From NCBI GenBank assembly GCA_903831925.1, contig CAIKZV010000530.1, positions 1 to 12,147 of the forward strand: DNA of 12,147 nt, written 5' to 3'. Source of the DNA: an uncultured Burkholderiales bacterium. Lineage in GTDB: Bacteria; Pseudomonadota; Gammaproteobacteria; Burkholderiales; Burkholderiaceae_E. Shown one piece after another: positions 1 to 6,950 of the stretch; the first letter of the stretch is position 1, and the number at the start of each line of letters is the position of its first letter. The notes below the pieces were generated by a model that was not told where the DNA came from, did no database searches, and was given only the letters and a program-made list of their open reading frames with translations. The position numbers and the translations under genes were made by a program.

Positions 1-789
1 CAGCTGGTATTCCTTGTCGGTCAGGGTCTGCGCCGGCGCAACGGTGATCGAATCACCGGTGTGGATACCCATCGGGTCGAGGTTTTCGATCGAGCAGACG
101 ATGATGCAGTTGTCGCGATGGTCGCGAACCACCTCCATCTCGAACTCTTTCCAGCCGATCAGGCTTTCCTCGATCAGCAGTTCGCTGGTGGGCGAGGCCT
201 CGAGGCCGCGCTTGCAGATGGTCTCGAATTCTTCGGCGTTGTAGGCGATACCGCCGCCGGTGCCGCCGAGCGTGAAACTCGGCCGGATGATCGACGGAAA
301 GCCGAGCACGCGCTGCACCGCCCAGGCCTCATCGAGCGAATGCGCAATGCCTGAGCGGGCCGAGCCCAGGCCGATGCGGGTCATGGCTTCCTTGAACTTC
401 TGACGGTCTTCGGCCTTGTCGATCGCCTCGGGCGAGGCGCCGATGAGCTCGCAGCCGTAGCGCTCGAGCACGCCATGGCGATGCAGATCGAGTGCGCAGT
501 TGAGCGCGGTCTGGCCTCCCATCGTGGGCAGGATGGCGTCAGGGCGCTCCTTGTCGATGATGCGCTCGACCACCTGCCAGGTGATTGGCTCGATGTAGGT
601 GACATCGGCCGTGCTGGGGTCGGTCATGATCGTGGCCGGATTGCTGTTGACCAGGATCACCCGAAAGCCTTCTTCGCGCAGCGCCTTGCAGGCCTGTGCA
701 CCGGAATAGTCGAATTCGCAGGCCTGGCCGATGACGATCGGGCCGGCGCCGATAATGAGAATGCTGGAAATGTCGGTACGGCGCGGCAT
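1..789 (-). CDS. carB: Carbamoyl-phosphate synthase large subunit, N-terminal 263 residues (cut by left edge)
   Basis: CarB makes carbamoyl phosphate from bicarbonate, ATP and the ammonia released by CarA; the product feeds pyrimidine and arginine synthesis in the cytoplasm. The visible protein starts MPRRTDISSILIIGAGPIVI, then QACEFDYSGAQACKAL, NSNPATIMTDP, ILPTMGGQTALNCAL and the glycine-rich TLGGTGGGIAYN of the first ATP-grasp (carboxyphosphate) domain, all classic CarB signatures. The reading frame is open to the window edge. The family is usually about 1,070 residues, so roughly three quarters of the gene lies outside. The ATG follows the carA stop after a single base, and GGAGA lies about 9 bases upstream inside carA, so the two are almost certainly cotranscribed and translationally coupled. 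The frame is intact as far as it can be seen. Confidence 0.97.
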   Translation of the reverse strand, partial: MPRRTDISSILIIGAGPIVIGQACEFDYSGAQACKALREEGFRVILVNSNPATIMTDPSTADVTYIEPITWQVVERIIDKERPDAILPTMGGQTALNCALDLHRHGVLERYGCELIGASPEAIDKAEDRQKFKEAMTRIGLGSARSGIAHSLDEAWAVQRVLGFPSIIRPSFTLGGTGGGIAYNAEEFETICKRGLEASPTSELLIEESLIGWKEFEMEVVRDHRDNCIIVCSIENLDPMGIHTGDSITVAPAQTLTDKEYQL

Positions 790-790
790 G

Positions 791-1948
791 TTATGCAGTC
801 TCCATCAGGCCGATGAAACGGTCGAAGAGGTAGCCGATGTCATGCGGACCGGGGCTTGCCTCGGGATGCCCCTGAAAGCAGAAGGCCGGCCGATCGGTGC
901 GCGCGAGGCCCTGGATCGACTGGTCGAAGAGCGAGACATGGGTGATGCGCAGATTGTCAGGCAGGCTGGCCGGATCGACCGCAAAACCGTGATTCTGGCT
1001 GGTGATCAGCACCTGACCGGTATCGAGGTCTTTCACCGGATGATTGGCGCCGTGATGGCCGAATTTCATCTTGTGCGTGCGAGCGCCCGAGGCCAGGCCC
1101 ATGATCTGATGGCCCAGGCAGATGCCGAAGGTGGGCACGCCACGGTCGATGAGTTCGCGCGCAGCTGCAATCGCATAGTCGCAGGGCTCGGGGTCGCCCG
1201 GACCGTTGGAGAGAAACACCCCGTCGGGCTTGAGTGCCAGCACATCGTGAGCCGAGGTCTGGGCCGGCACGACGGTGAGGTCGCAGCCCCGATCGGCCAG
1301 CATCCGCAGGATGTTTCGCTTGACGCCGAAATCGAAGGCCACCACCCGGCGGGCGGGTCGGCCATCGGCCAGGGTGTCCTTGATTGAACCGCCCTCAAGT
1401 CGCCACGAGCCTTCACGCCAGGGATAGGCGGTCTCGACGCTGACCACGCGGGCCAGATCCATGCCGGCCAGGCCGGGAAAGCCGCGTGCGGCCATCACGG
1501 CGGCCGCTTCGTCGAGCGCCTCGCCGTACTGCGCACCCGCGAGCAGGCAGCCGCCCTGGGCACCGCCCTCACGCAGGATCCGGGTCAGGCGTCGGGTATC
1601 GATGCCGGCGATGGCCGGGATGCCCTGGCCCTGCAGATAGGCCGGCAGAGTCATGGTGCTGCGAAAGTTCGAATGAAGCGGCGCAAGATCCTTGATGACC
1701 AGTCCGGCCGCATGGATGCGGGTGGATTCGGCATCGTCGGGATTGACCCCGCAGTTGCCGATATGGGGATAGGTGAGCGTGACGATCTGGCGGCAATAGC
1801 TCGGGTCGGTCAGGATTTCCTGATAACCGGTGAGCGCGGTATTGAAGACCACTTCACCAACGGTCTGTGTTGGCGCACCGACCGAATGACCGCGAAAAAC
1901 CGTTCCGTCAGCGAGCGCAAGGACGGCGGGGGGCAGATGGGGCAGCAA
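791..1948 (-). CDS. carA: Carbamoyl-phosphate synthase small (glutaminase) subunit
   Basis: CarA hydrolyses glutamine and passes ammonia to CarB. The N-terminal domain carries VGEVVFNTALTGYQEILTDP and TYPHIGN; the C-terminal class I glutamine amidotransferase domain has the nucleophile in FGICLGHQIMG (Cys277) and the catalytic pair in FQGHPEASPG (His361, Glu363). These lie 8 residues later than the E. coli triad as I recall it. I chose the TTG start at 1948 (385 residues, MLPHLPP) because AGGAG sits 6 bases upstream and the length and N-terminus match other betaproteobacterial CarA proteins. The frame stays open to a GTG at 2044 (417 residues), but that start has no clear ribosome site and adds a low-complexity arginine-rich stretch. 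The stop is 1 base from carB. Expression probably comes from the promoter and leader in 1949-2098. Confidence 0.96.
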   Translation of the reverse strand: MLPHLPPAVLALADGTVFRGHSVGAPTQTVGEVVFNTALTGYQEILTDPSYCRQIVTLTYPHIGNCGVNPDDAESTRIHAAGLVIKDLAPLHSNFRSTMTLPAYLQGQGIPAIAGIDTRRLTRILREGGAQGGCLLAGAQYGEALDEAAAVMAARGFPGLAGMDLARVVSVETAYPWREGSWRLEGGSIKDTLADGRPARRVVAFDFGVKRNILRMLADRGCDLTVVPAQTSAHDVLALKPDGVFLSNGPGDPEPCDYAIAAARELIDRGVPTFGICLGHQIMGLASGARTHKMKFGHHGANHPVKDLDTGQVLITSQNHGFAVDPASLPDNLRITHVSLFDQSIQGLARTDRPAFCFQGHPEASPGPHDIGYLFDRFIGLMETA

Positions 1949-2030
1949 GGACAGCTCCTGGGCTTGGACGCCCTCCCCTGCTGATGGGCCTTGAAGGGCC
2001 TTAGTGCGCCCACGGCGAGCAGATGCCCGC

Positions 2031-2037
2031 AAAAAAA
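2031..2037 (-). promoter_or_regulatory. Seven-U tract in the carA leader, in a small hairpin loop
   Basis: On the minus strand the carA leader contains T7. The flanking bases GTCCG and CGGGC (2038-2042 and 2025-2029) can pair with one G-U, placing the U run in the loop. Uridine runs in early leaders are where RNA polymerase senses UTP in some enterobacterial pyrimidine operons such as pyrBI. A similar role here is inference only. No classical terminator follows it. Confidence 0.3.
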
Positions 2038-2089
2038 CGGACACTGATCTGGGGCGCTGCGCTGAATCGAAGGAGGGCTAAACCTTCAG

Positions 2090-2098
2090 ATTTTAGCA
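2090..2098 (-). promoter_or_regulatory. Likely carAB promoter with extended -10 element
   Basis: The minus strand reads TGCTAAAAT here: a TG extension, one base, then a good -10 hexamer TAAAAT (2090-2095). Transcription would begin near 2083, giving a leader of about 135 bases before the carA TTG start. No good -35 hexamer is visible at 16-18 bases, which is tolerable for an extended -10 promoter. It lies in the only large gap upstream of carA, as expected for the carAB operon. Confidence 0.5.
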
Positions 2099-2164
2099 TG
2101 CGGCCGACTGCGAATCCTTCAGGCAAGCTTGACCGATCTGGCGTGGCGATGCCAAGGCAATCCG

Positions 2165-2181
2165 GCGCACAGCGTGTGCGC
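2165..2181 (-). terminator. Hairpin just after the DUF4230-type gene, possible terminator
   Basis: A perfect 7-bp stem (GCGCACA and TGTGCGC) with a 3-base loop begins about 5 bases beyond the stop codon. No T tract follows on the minus strand, so it is not a textbook intrinsic terminator. It could stabilise the 3' end of the transporter operon mRNA or act with Rho. Confidence 0.3.
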
Positions 2182-2186
2182 GAGCT

Positions 2187-2993
2187 TCAGCTCGATGCGT
2201 CGCGCCCCCGGCCGGTGAGCAGCGTCTCGCCCGCAGGCGCAGGCATCGCGACCACCGGATCGCTCTGGGTCAGCGAGGCGGTGCCGACATCGGTCGACAA
2301 CTCCTGCTTCGGCGCGAAGCGGACCTCCAGATTCGAGTAGCCCAGCGGACGCACCAGCAGCGCGAGGGTATTGAAGGCAGAGCGTTCGACCTGCGCCCGA
2401 TAGCGCTCGGCCAAGCCCTGCGCCTGCGCCATGGCATGGGCTCTCGCCGCACCGATCAGCTGGTTCTTGTCGTCTTCGGAAAAGCGCCCGTCGAAGAAAC
2501 CCTGCACCAGATCCGGCAGCAACCAGGGCAGCAGCCTCGATCGCTGCTCGTCGTAGAAGGCCAGATCCTTGATCGACACCTCGACCTTGCAGGGCGGCAA
2601 TGAAATCCGGGCCAGCGGCGGCGCCTGCAGCGTGCCGGTGCGCGGACCGACATCGGCGCTCGGCGTGATGGTGTCGATCCGGAACTGCTCGCTCTTGAGG
2701 TCGAAGCGGAAATCCATCTCGAACTCGAAGACCATCGCGAGCTTTTTCTTGGTGAAAGCCCATGAGAGGTACTTGCGCCCGAACTCGCCGAAGGTGTGGT
2801 CGCTGTGGGTGATCAGATCCTTGCTCACCGCCTTGAAGACCGAGAGTTCGCCAATGGCACGCAGCTCATCGATCGAGCTTCTGACCACCAGCTCGCGGGG
2901 TGCCGCAGCGCGCCGGCGAGCCTGCCAGAGCCAGCCGCCACCGAATCCGATCAGCAGGAACACGATCAGTCCGAGCAGTTGGGCGAGGTCCAT
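2187..2993 (-). CDS. Membrane-anchored DUF4230-type protein
   Basis: A 268-residue protein of unknown function. Residues about 5-23 (QLLGLIVFLLIGFGGGWLW) form one N-terminal membrane helix followed by arginines, so the body could lie in the cytoplasm; the topology is inferred. The body resembles the DUF4230 family: ELRAIGELSVFKAV, then KLAMVFEFEMDFRFDLK, then an alternating beta-like run ending LPPCKVEVSIKDL, and a C-terminal helix rich in alanine and arginine leading into LLVRPLGYSNLEVRF. No catalytic motif is visible. The gene starts 45 bp after the permease stop on the same strand, so it may be the last gene of the transporter operon. No strong ribosome site precedes the ATG at 2993. The family assignment is from sequence pattern only. 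Confidence 0.65.
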   Translation of the reverse strand: MDLAQLLGLIVFLLIGFGGGWLWQARRRAAAPRELVVRSSIDELRAIGELSVFKAVSKDLITHSDHTFGEFGRKYLSWAFTKKKLAMVFEFEMDFRFDLKSEQFRIDTITPSADVGPRTGTLQAPPLARISLPPCKVEVSIKDLAFYDEQRSRLLPWLLPDLVQGFFDGRFSEDDKNQLIGAARAHAMAQAQGLAERYRAQVERSAFNTLALLVRPLGYSNLEVRFAPKQELSTDVGTASLTQSDPVVAMPAPAGETLLTGRGRDASS

Positions 2994-3038
2994 GGATTGT
3001 CCGGTTGAAGGTTGGTGTGCAAATGGCGGCGAGCGTCG

Positions 3039-3857
3039 TCAGAGTCGCTCGGTTTCGCCGGAGCGCGGCTGCCAGGTCATGAGCCGGCGCTCGACCAGGC
3101 CTACCAGCGCATCGAGCAGCAGCGCGAAAACCGTCAGCACCAGAATGCCGGCGAAGACGCTGTTGATGTCGAAGGTGCCTTCGGCCTGCAGGATGAGATA
3201 GCCGACACCCTTGGCCGATCCGAGGTATTCGCCTACCACCGCGCCGACGAAGGCCAGGCCCACTGCGGTGTGCAGACTCGAGAAGACCCAGCTCATGGCA
3301 CTCGGCAGATAGACATGGCGAAGCAGATCGCGGCGGCTGGCACCGAGCATGCGCGCGCTTGCCAGCACATTGGGGCTGACCTCGCGAACGCCCTGGTAGA
3401 CATTGAAGAAAACGATGAAAAACACCAGGGTCACGCCGAGCGCCACCTTGCTCCAGACGCCCAGCCCAAACCACACCGAAAAGATCGGCGCGAGGATCAC
3501 CCGGGGCATCGAATTGAGCGCTTTGACATAGGGATCGAAGATGGCCGAGGCGGTGGGCGAGAGCGCCAGCCACATGCCGCAGGCAAGACCCGCCACCGTG
3601 CCGATCGCAAAGGCCATGAGGGTCTCGAAGAGCGTGTAGCCGAGATGCACAAAGATCTCGCCGCTGCTGAACCAGTTGAAAATCTGGGCGAGCACCTTGA
3701 GCGGCTCGCCAAAAAAGAAGGCCGCCCGGTTGGGGTCGTTGAAATAGAGCGGCGGCAGCAGCGTGGGGCTGGTGAGCACATGCCAGGCGACGAACAGCGC
3801 AAGCAGCAGCAAGGCCTGGATCAGGCGCAGCGTCGTGGTCGAGAGTCGGTTGGACAT
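3039..3857 (-). CDS. ABC importer permease, SsuC/NitT/TauC type
   Basis: Inner-membrane permease of 272 residues, the usual size for this family. Hydrophobic segments lie at about 11-28, 76-100, 117-131, 138-153, 195-215 and 235-255. The cytoplasmic EAA loop that docks the ATPase is visible as SARMLGASRRDLLRHVYLPS (about 167-186). MPRVILAPIFSVWFGLG is the conserved stretch ahead of it, typical of the sulfonate/nitrate/taurine permeases. It follows the ATPase gene by 29 bp and is followed by the DUF4230-type gene. It should work as a homodimer with the ATPase dimer and the periplasmic binding protein encoded upstream. The substrate cannot be read from this sequence. The start at 3857 is the only sensible ATG but has no obvious Shine-Dalgarno sequence. 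Confidence 0.92.
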   Translation of the reverse strand: MSNRLSTTTLRLIQALLLLALFVAWHVLTSPTLLPPLYFNDPNRAAFFFGEPLKVLAQIFNWFSSGEIFVHLGYTLFETLMAFAIGTVAGLACGMWLALSPTASAIFDPYVKALNSMPRVILAPIFSVWFGLGVWSKVALGVTLVFFIVFFNVYQGVREVSPNVLASARMLGASRRDLLRHVYLPSAMSWVFSSLHTAVGLAFVGAVVGEYLGSAKGVGYLILQAEGTFDINSVFAGILVLTVFALLLDALVGLVERRLMTWQPRSGETERL

Positions 3858-3886
3858 CGGATCGGGGGAGTCGGAGAATCAGGACA

Positions 3887-4702
3887 TCAGCCGGCGAGTT
3901 GCTGCTGCGCATAGCCGCGCAGCACCTCTTCCTTCAGGACCGCCCAGATGTCGGCATGCAGCCGGGCAAAACGCGGCAGCGACCGGATCTCGGCGACATC
4001 GCGCGGACGCGGCAGGTCGATCAGGAATTCGCCGATCGGATGACTCGCCGGACCTGCCGACATGACCACCACGCGATCAGACAGGGCGATCGCTTCGTAG
4101 AGATCGTGGGTGATGAAGAGCACGGCCTTGCGGCGCGCGGCCCACAGCTCGAGCAGTTCGTTTTCCATCAGCTGGCGGGTCTGGATGTCGAGCGCGGAGA
4201 AGGGCTCGTCCATCAGCACGATATCCGGGTCGAGGATGAGGGTCTGCGCCAGCGCCGTGCGTTTGCGCATGCCGCCCGACAACTGGTGCGGAAACCGGTC
4301 GCCGAATCCGCCCAGCCCCACGCGCCGCAACCAGTCGGCCGCCTGCTCGCGTGCCTCGGGGGTGGGCACACCGCGAAACTCGAGCCCCGCACAGACATTG
4401 TCGAGCGCGCTGCGCCAGGGCATCAGCGACTCGGTCTGGAACATGTAGCCGGCGCGCCGATTGAGGCCGACCAGGGGCTCACCGAAGACCTTGACCGAGC
4501 CCCGCGAGGGCTCGAGCAGGCCGGCTGCGACATTGAGCAGGGTGGACTTGCCACAGCCGGTCGGCCCGACCACCGACACGAATTCACCGGCACCGACCTT
4601 GAGGCTGACGTCGGCCACCGCGGTATAGCGGCCCTGTGGCGAGTCGCGCGAAATGAAAGTGCAGGCGACGTCGGCAAGATCGAGGGCGGCGGTATCACTC
4701 AT
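3887..4702 (-). CDS. ABC importer ATP-binding protein, SsuB/NitT/TauB type
   Basis: Cytoplasmic ATPase of 271 residues that powers the importer. All nucleotide-binding motifs are present: Walker A GPTGCGKST (46-54), Q-loop YMFQTESLMPW (Gln89), signature LSGGMRKR (141-148), Walker B IVLMDE (161-166) and H-loop ITHD (His199). The MPW after the Q-loop and the SALDIQTR D-loop are typical of the nitrate/sulfonate/taurine family. The frame remains open upstream to 5011, but that extension runs through the binding-protein gene; the ATG at 4702 gives the family length and N-terminus (MSDTAALDLADVACTF). It starts 47 bp after the binding-protein stop and ends 29 bp before the permease. The ribosome site is weak, so expression may rely partly on coupling. 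Confidence 0.93.
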   Translation of the reverse strand: MSDTAALDLADVACTFISRDSPQGRYTAVADVSLKVGAGEFVSVVGPTGCGKSTLLNVAAGLLEPSRGSVKVFGEPLVGLNRRAGYMFQTESLMPWRSALDNVCAGLEFRGVPTPEAREQAADWLRRVGLGGFGDRFPHQLSGGMRKRTALAQTLILDPDIVLMDEPFSALDIQTRQLMENELLELWAARRKAVLFITHDLYEAIALSDRVVVMSAGPASHPIGEFLIDLPRPRDVAEIRSLPRFARLHADIWAVLKEEVLRGYAQQQLAG

Positions 4703-4749
4703 GGACAGGTCGCGCTTGCGCAGCTCAACGGGTAATTTCAGCGGGTCAT

Positions 4750-5784
4750 TCAGCGCGTAATGGCCTGGGCTTTCCTGACGAAGTCGTTGGTATAGGTGCG
4801 CGTCAGGTCGATCTGCTCGGGGCGGATCTTGTCGTTGAAGCTGGCCAGCGCGGCCAGACTGATCTTGACGCTGGCATCGCTGATCAGGCCGTCGGGCGAG
4901 ATCGCATCGCGCACTGCATTGAAGGACGCGAGATAGAGCGCCCGGTCGCCAAGCAGATAGGCCTCGGGTACGGTCTTGATGATGTCGCTCGGGCCGGCGG
5001 TCTGCAGCCACTTCAGCGCCCTGACCATCGCATTGGTCAGGGCCTGCACGGTCTTGGGATTTTTGGTGATGAACTCTTCCGGGGCATACAGACTGGCTGC
5101 CGGCATCGGTCCGCCGAAGAGCTGCTGAGTGCCCTTGAGCGTGCGGGTGTCGGCGATGATCTTCACATCGCCTTTCTGCTCCAGCATGGTCATGACCGGA
5201 TCGACATTCGAGATCGCATCGATCTGACCACTGCGCAGCGCGGCCAGCGCACCCGAGGCGGTTCCGACACCGACGAAGGACACATCAGAAGGCTTGAGAC
5301 CGCCTTTGGCCAGCACATAGTTGGCCACCATATTGGTGGATGAACCCGGCGCCGAGACGCCGATCTTCATGCCTTTGAGGTCGGCCGGACTGCGATAGGC
5401 GCCGGCCTTGGCGGTCGCAATGCCGACGGCAATCGCCGGTGCGCGGCCCTGCAGGACGAAGGCACGGAAATACTGCTTGCTCGCCTGCAGATTGATGGTG
5501 TGCTCGAAGGCGCCCGAGACCACATCGGCCGAGCCGCCGACCACCGCACGCAGCGACTGCGAGCCGCCGGCGAAATCGACGATCTCGACATTCAGGCCTT
5601 CATCCTTGAAGTAACCCTTCTGCTCGGCGATGGTCAGCGGCAGGTAGTAGATCGAGGCCTTCCCGCCGACCGCGATCGTGACCTTGGGCTTTTCAAGCGA
5701 CTGAGCAGCCGCATCGCGACCCCCGGCCCACAAGGCAAGCGCGGAGATGGCAAAGAGTGCGGCGACGTGATGGCGGCGATTCAT
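4750..5784 (-). CDS. ABC importer periplasmic substrate-binding protein, NMT1/THI5-like (SsuA/NitT/TauA)
   Basis: Secreted binding protein of 344 residues that captures the solute and delivers it to the permease. Residues 1-27 form a Sec signal peptide (basic MNRRHH, hydrophobic AALFAISALALWAGG, cleavage probably after DAAA). The mature part shows the family pattern: YYLPLTIAEQKGYFKDEGLN (residues about 46-65), VDFAGGSQSLRAVVGGSADV, then LKGMKIGVSAPGSSTNMVAN and SGALAALRSGQIDAI of the second lobe. Ligand class is not readable; sulfonates, nitrate, taurine, thiamine precursors and aromatic acids are all transported by relatives. The ATG at 5784 has a clear AGGAG about 5 bases upstream, the best ribosome site in the cluster, so this is likely the first gene of the transporter operon. 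Confidence 0.92.
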   Translation of the reverse strand: MNRRHHVAALFAISALALWAGGRDAAAQSLEKPKVTIAVGGKASIYYLPLTIAEQKGYFKDEGLNVEIVDFAGGSQSLRAVVGGSADVVSGAFEHTINLQASKQYFRAFVLQGRAPAIAVGIATAKAGAYRSPADLKGMKIGVSAPGSSTNMVANYVLAKGGLKPSDVSFVGVGTASGALAALRSGQIDAISNVDPVMTMLEQKGDVKIIADTRTLKGTQQLFGGPMPAASLYAPEEFITKNPKTVQALTNAMVRALKWLQTAGPSDIIKTVPEAYLLGDRALYLASFNAVRDAISPDGLISDASVKISLAALASFNDKIRPEQIDLTRTYTNDFVRKAQAITR

Positions 5785-5844
5785 GGTGTCTCCTCGACTT
5801 GAGCGGGTCGCGGCAGATTACCGCATCGGGCTGTGTTGAGTCTT

Positions 5845-5859
5845 GCCGGCAATCCCGGC
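5845..5859 (-). terminator. Short hairpin after the MAPEG gene, weak terminator candidate
   Basis: A 5-bp GCCGG/CCGGC stem with a 5-base loop lies about 5 bases past the MAPEG stop in the 80-bp gap before the transporter operon. No T run follows, so it may only be a chance GC palindrome. No convincing promoter was found in the rest of this gap. Confidence 0.2.
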
Positions 5860-5864
5860 GGGAA

Positions 5865-6245
5865 TCAGGCACCCAGCAGGAAAATCCAGACGGTCACGAC
5901 AACGCCCGCCATCCAGACCAGCGAGCGGATCGGCGGCTTGTTGCCGACATAGAGCGCGATATAGACCGCACGCAGCACCAGCCATGCGACCGCCAGCATG
6001 TCGAGCCGCCCCTGGGCCGCGCCCATCTGATGCGCGACGATCACGGCTGCGGCAAAGAAGGGGAGCGCCTCGAAGGTGTTGTTCATGGCGGCCACCGCGC
6101 GGGCGCGATGGCCGCCGAGTTTGGTCTCCCAGTCGCGCGGATTGGCATTGTCGTAGTCACGGCGACCGCCTTTGGCGATGCCCGCGCACACCGACGGCAG
6201 GAAAAAGGAGATCAGCAGAATCCAGTAGGCAAGGGTGATTTTCAT
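5865..6245 (-). CDS. MAPEG-family membrane protein
   Basis: A 126-residue integral membrane protein with about four helices: near residues 3-23, 60-72, 80-98 and 107-124. The MAPEG hallmark is the polar segment RARAVAAMNNTFEALPFFAA, with Asn and Glu before a Pro in the second helix; known members are glutathione-dependent enzymes, and bacterial members mostly have no assigned substrate. Length is normal for the bacterial type. The gene lies 89 bp beyond recR and 80 bp before the transporter operon on the same strand. No Shine-Dalgarno sequence precedes the ATG; instead a pyrimidine-rich stretch lies upstream. Its functional link to either neighbour is unknown. Confidence 0.85.
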   Translation of the reverse strand: MKITLAYWILLISFFLPSVCAGIAKGGRRDYDNANPRDWETKLGGHRARAVAAMNNTFEALPFFAAAVIVAHQMGAAQGRLDMLAVAWLVLRAVYIALYVGNKPPIRSLVWMAGVVVTVWIFLLGA

Positions 6246-6286
6246 GGTGAGCCGGTCAAAGGGAGGGGGAGAAAAGAAAAAGGGGA
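6246..6286 (-). promoter_or_regulatory. Pyrimidine-rich tract upstream of the MAPEG gene, possible weak terminator of recR
   Basis: On the minus strand 6286-6258 is an unbroken run of 29 pyrimidines, including TTTTTCTTTTCT. Just upstream, GACA and TGTC flank CCTTCC, a 4-bp stem followed by C4 and then the T-rich run. This could end recR transcripts, but the stem is too short to be convincing. No -10/-35 pair is clear. Confidence 0.25.
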
Positions 6287-6334
6287 CAGGAAGGTGTCGG
6301 GGCTGCGATCAGAGGCGACCCAAGGCTGGTGTGG

Positions 6335-6940
6335 TCATTCGACGCTGCGCCGGTCACGCAATGCCTGCGCGACCGTGGCGGCATCGACATATTCGAGCTC
6401 ACCACCCATCGGCACACCGCGCGCCAGGCGCGACACGGTCAGACCGCGGGCGCGCAGCATCTCGCCGAGGTAATGGGCGGTCGCCTCGCCTTCGCGGGTG
6501 AAATTGGTCGCAAGGATGACTTCGGTGACGGTGCCGTCGGTGGCGCGCGCCAGGAGCCGATCGAAATGGATTTCGTTGGGACCGATGCCATCAAGCGGCG
6601 ACAGGCGCCCCATGAGAACGAAATACAGGCCATTGAAGGCCAGGGTCTGCTCGAGGGTGAGCTGATCGGCCGGGGTCTCGACCACGCACAACTGCGTCGG
6701 ATCGCGCCGCGAGGAGGCGCAGGTCTCGCACAGATCGGTATCGCTGAAGGTATTGCAGCGCTGGCAGTGGCGGATGCTGGCCGCGGCCGTTGTGAGGGCC
6801 TGCGCGATCGCGCCGGCCGCCTCCGGATCGTTTTGCAGGAGGTGATGCACATAGCGCTGAGCGGTGCGAGGCCCCACGCCGGGCAAGCGACGAAATGCGG
6901 CAATCAGCGCATCGAGGGCAGCAGGCTGATGCGCGGCCAA
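6335..6940 (-). CDS. recR: Recombination mediator protein RecR
   Basis: RecR works with RecF and RecO to load RecA at single-strand gaps. The protein has 201 residues from a TTG start, against about 198-200 for the family. It has the helix-hairpin-helix FRRLPGVGPRTAQRYVHHLL (16-35), a four-cysteine zinc finger CQRC and CETC (Cys59, 62, 71, 74), a Toprim domain starting LCVVETPADQLTLEQT, and the C-terminal RGVPMGGELEYVDAATVAQA. The same frame is open upstream to 7093, but that part overlaps ybaB and encodes a non-RecR, arginine-rich sequence, so it is rejected. TTG at 6940 is the only usable start near the HhH domain; it lies 10 bases past the ybaB stop with only a weak GAG upstream, suggesting coupled translation. 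Confidence 0.95.
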   Translation of the reverse strand: MAAHQPAALDALIAAFRRLPGVGPRTAQRYVHHLLQNDPEAAGAIAQALTTAAASIRHCQRCNTFSDTDLCETCASSRRDPTQLCVVETPADQLTLEQTLAFNGLYFVLMGRLSPLDGIGPNEIHFDRLLARATDGTVTEVILATNFTREGEATAHYLGEMLRARGLTVSRLARGVPMGGELEYVDAATVAQALRDRRSVE

Positions 6941-6950
6941 GTCGGTCGGC

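Larger units (their letters stand above)
1949..2186. other. 238-bp gap between the DUF4230-type gene and carA
   Basis: No gene is supported here. Read on the minus strand, the gap holds in order a short perfect hairpin (2165-2181), the putative extended -10 promoter, a leader with a U7 tract, and the carA ribosome site AGGAG. The sequence CTGAAGG occurs twice, 33 bp apart (2083-2089 and 2116-2122), on either side of the -10 hexamer. Confidence 0.6.

Noticed and set aside
731..1387. 218-codon plus-strand frame opposite carA
   Set aside because: Antisense to conserved CarA sequence including the glutaminase Cys; no independent start signal or domain.
2866..3912. 348-codon minus-strand frame overlapping the permease
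   Set aside because: Out-of-frame shadow with arginine/alanine-rich translation and no domain; it would span the permease and the start of the DUF4230-type gene.
3012..3914. 300-codon open frame on the plus strand opposite the permease
   Set aside because: Charged, low-complexity translation with no family match; the minus strand encodes a complete permease with membrane helices and an EAA loop.
3899..4735. 278-codon plus-strand frame opposite the ABC ATPase
   Set aside because: Antisense shadow; the minus strand shows every ABC ATPase motif in order.
4703..5011. N-terminal extension of the ABC ATPase frame
   Set aside because: It overlaps the C-terminal part of the binding-protein gene and encodes no ABC sequence; the ATG at 4702 gives the family N-terminus.
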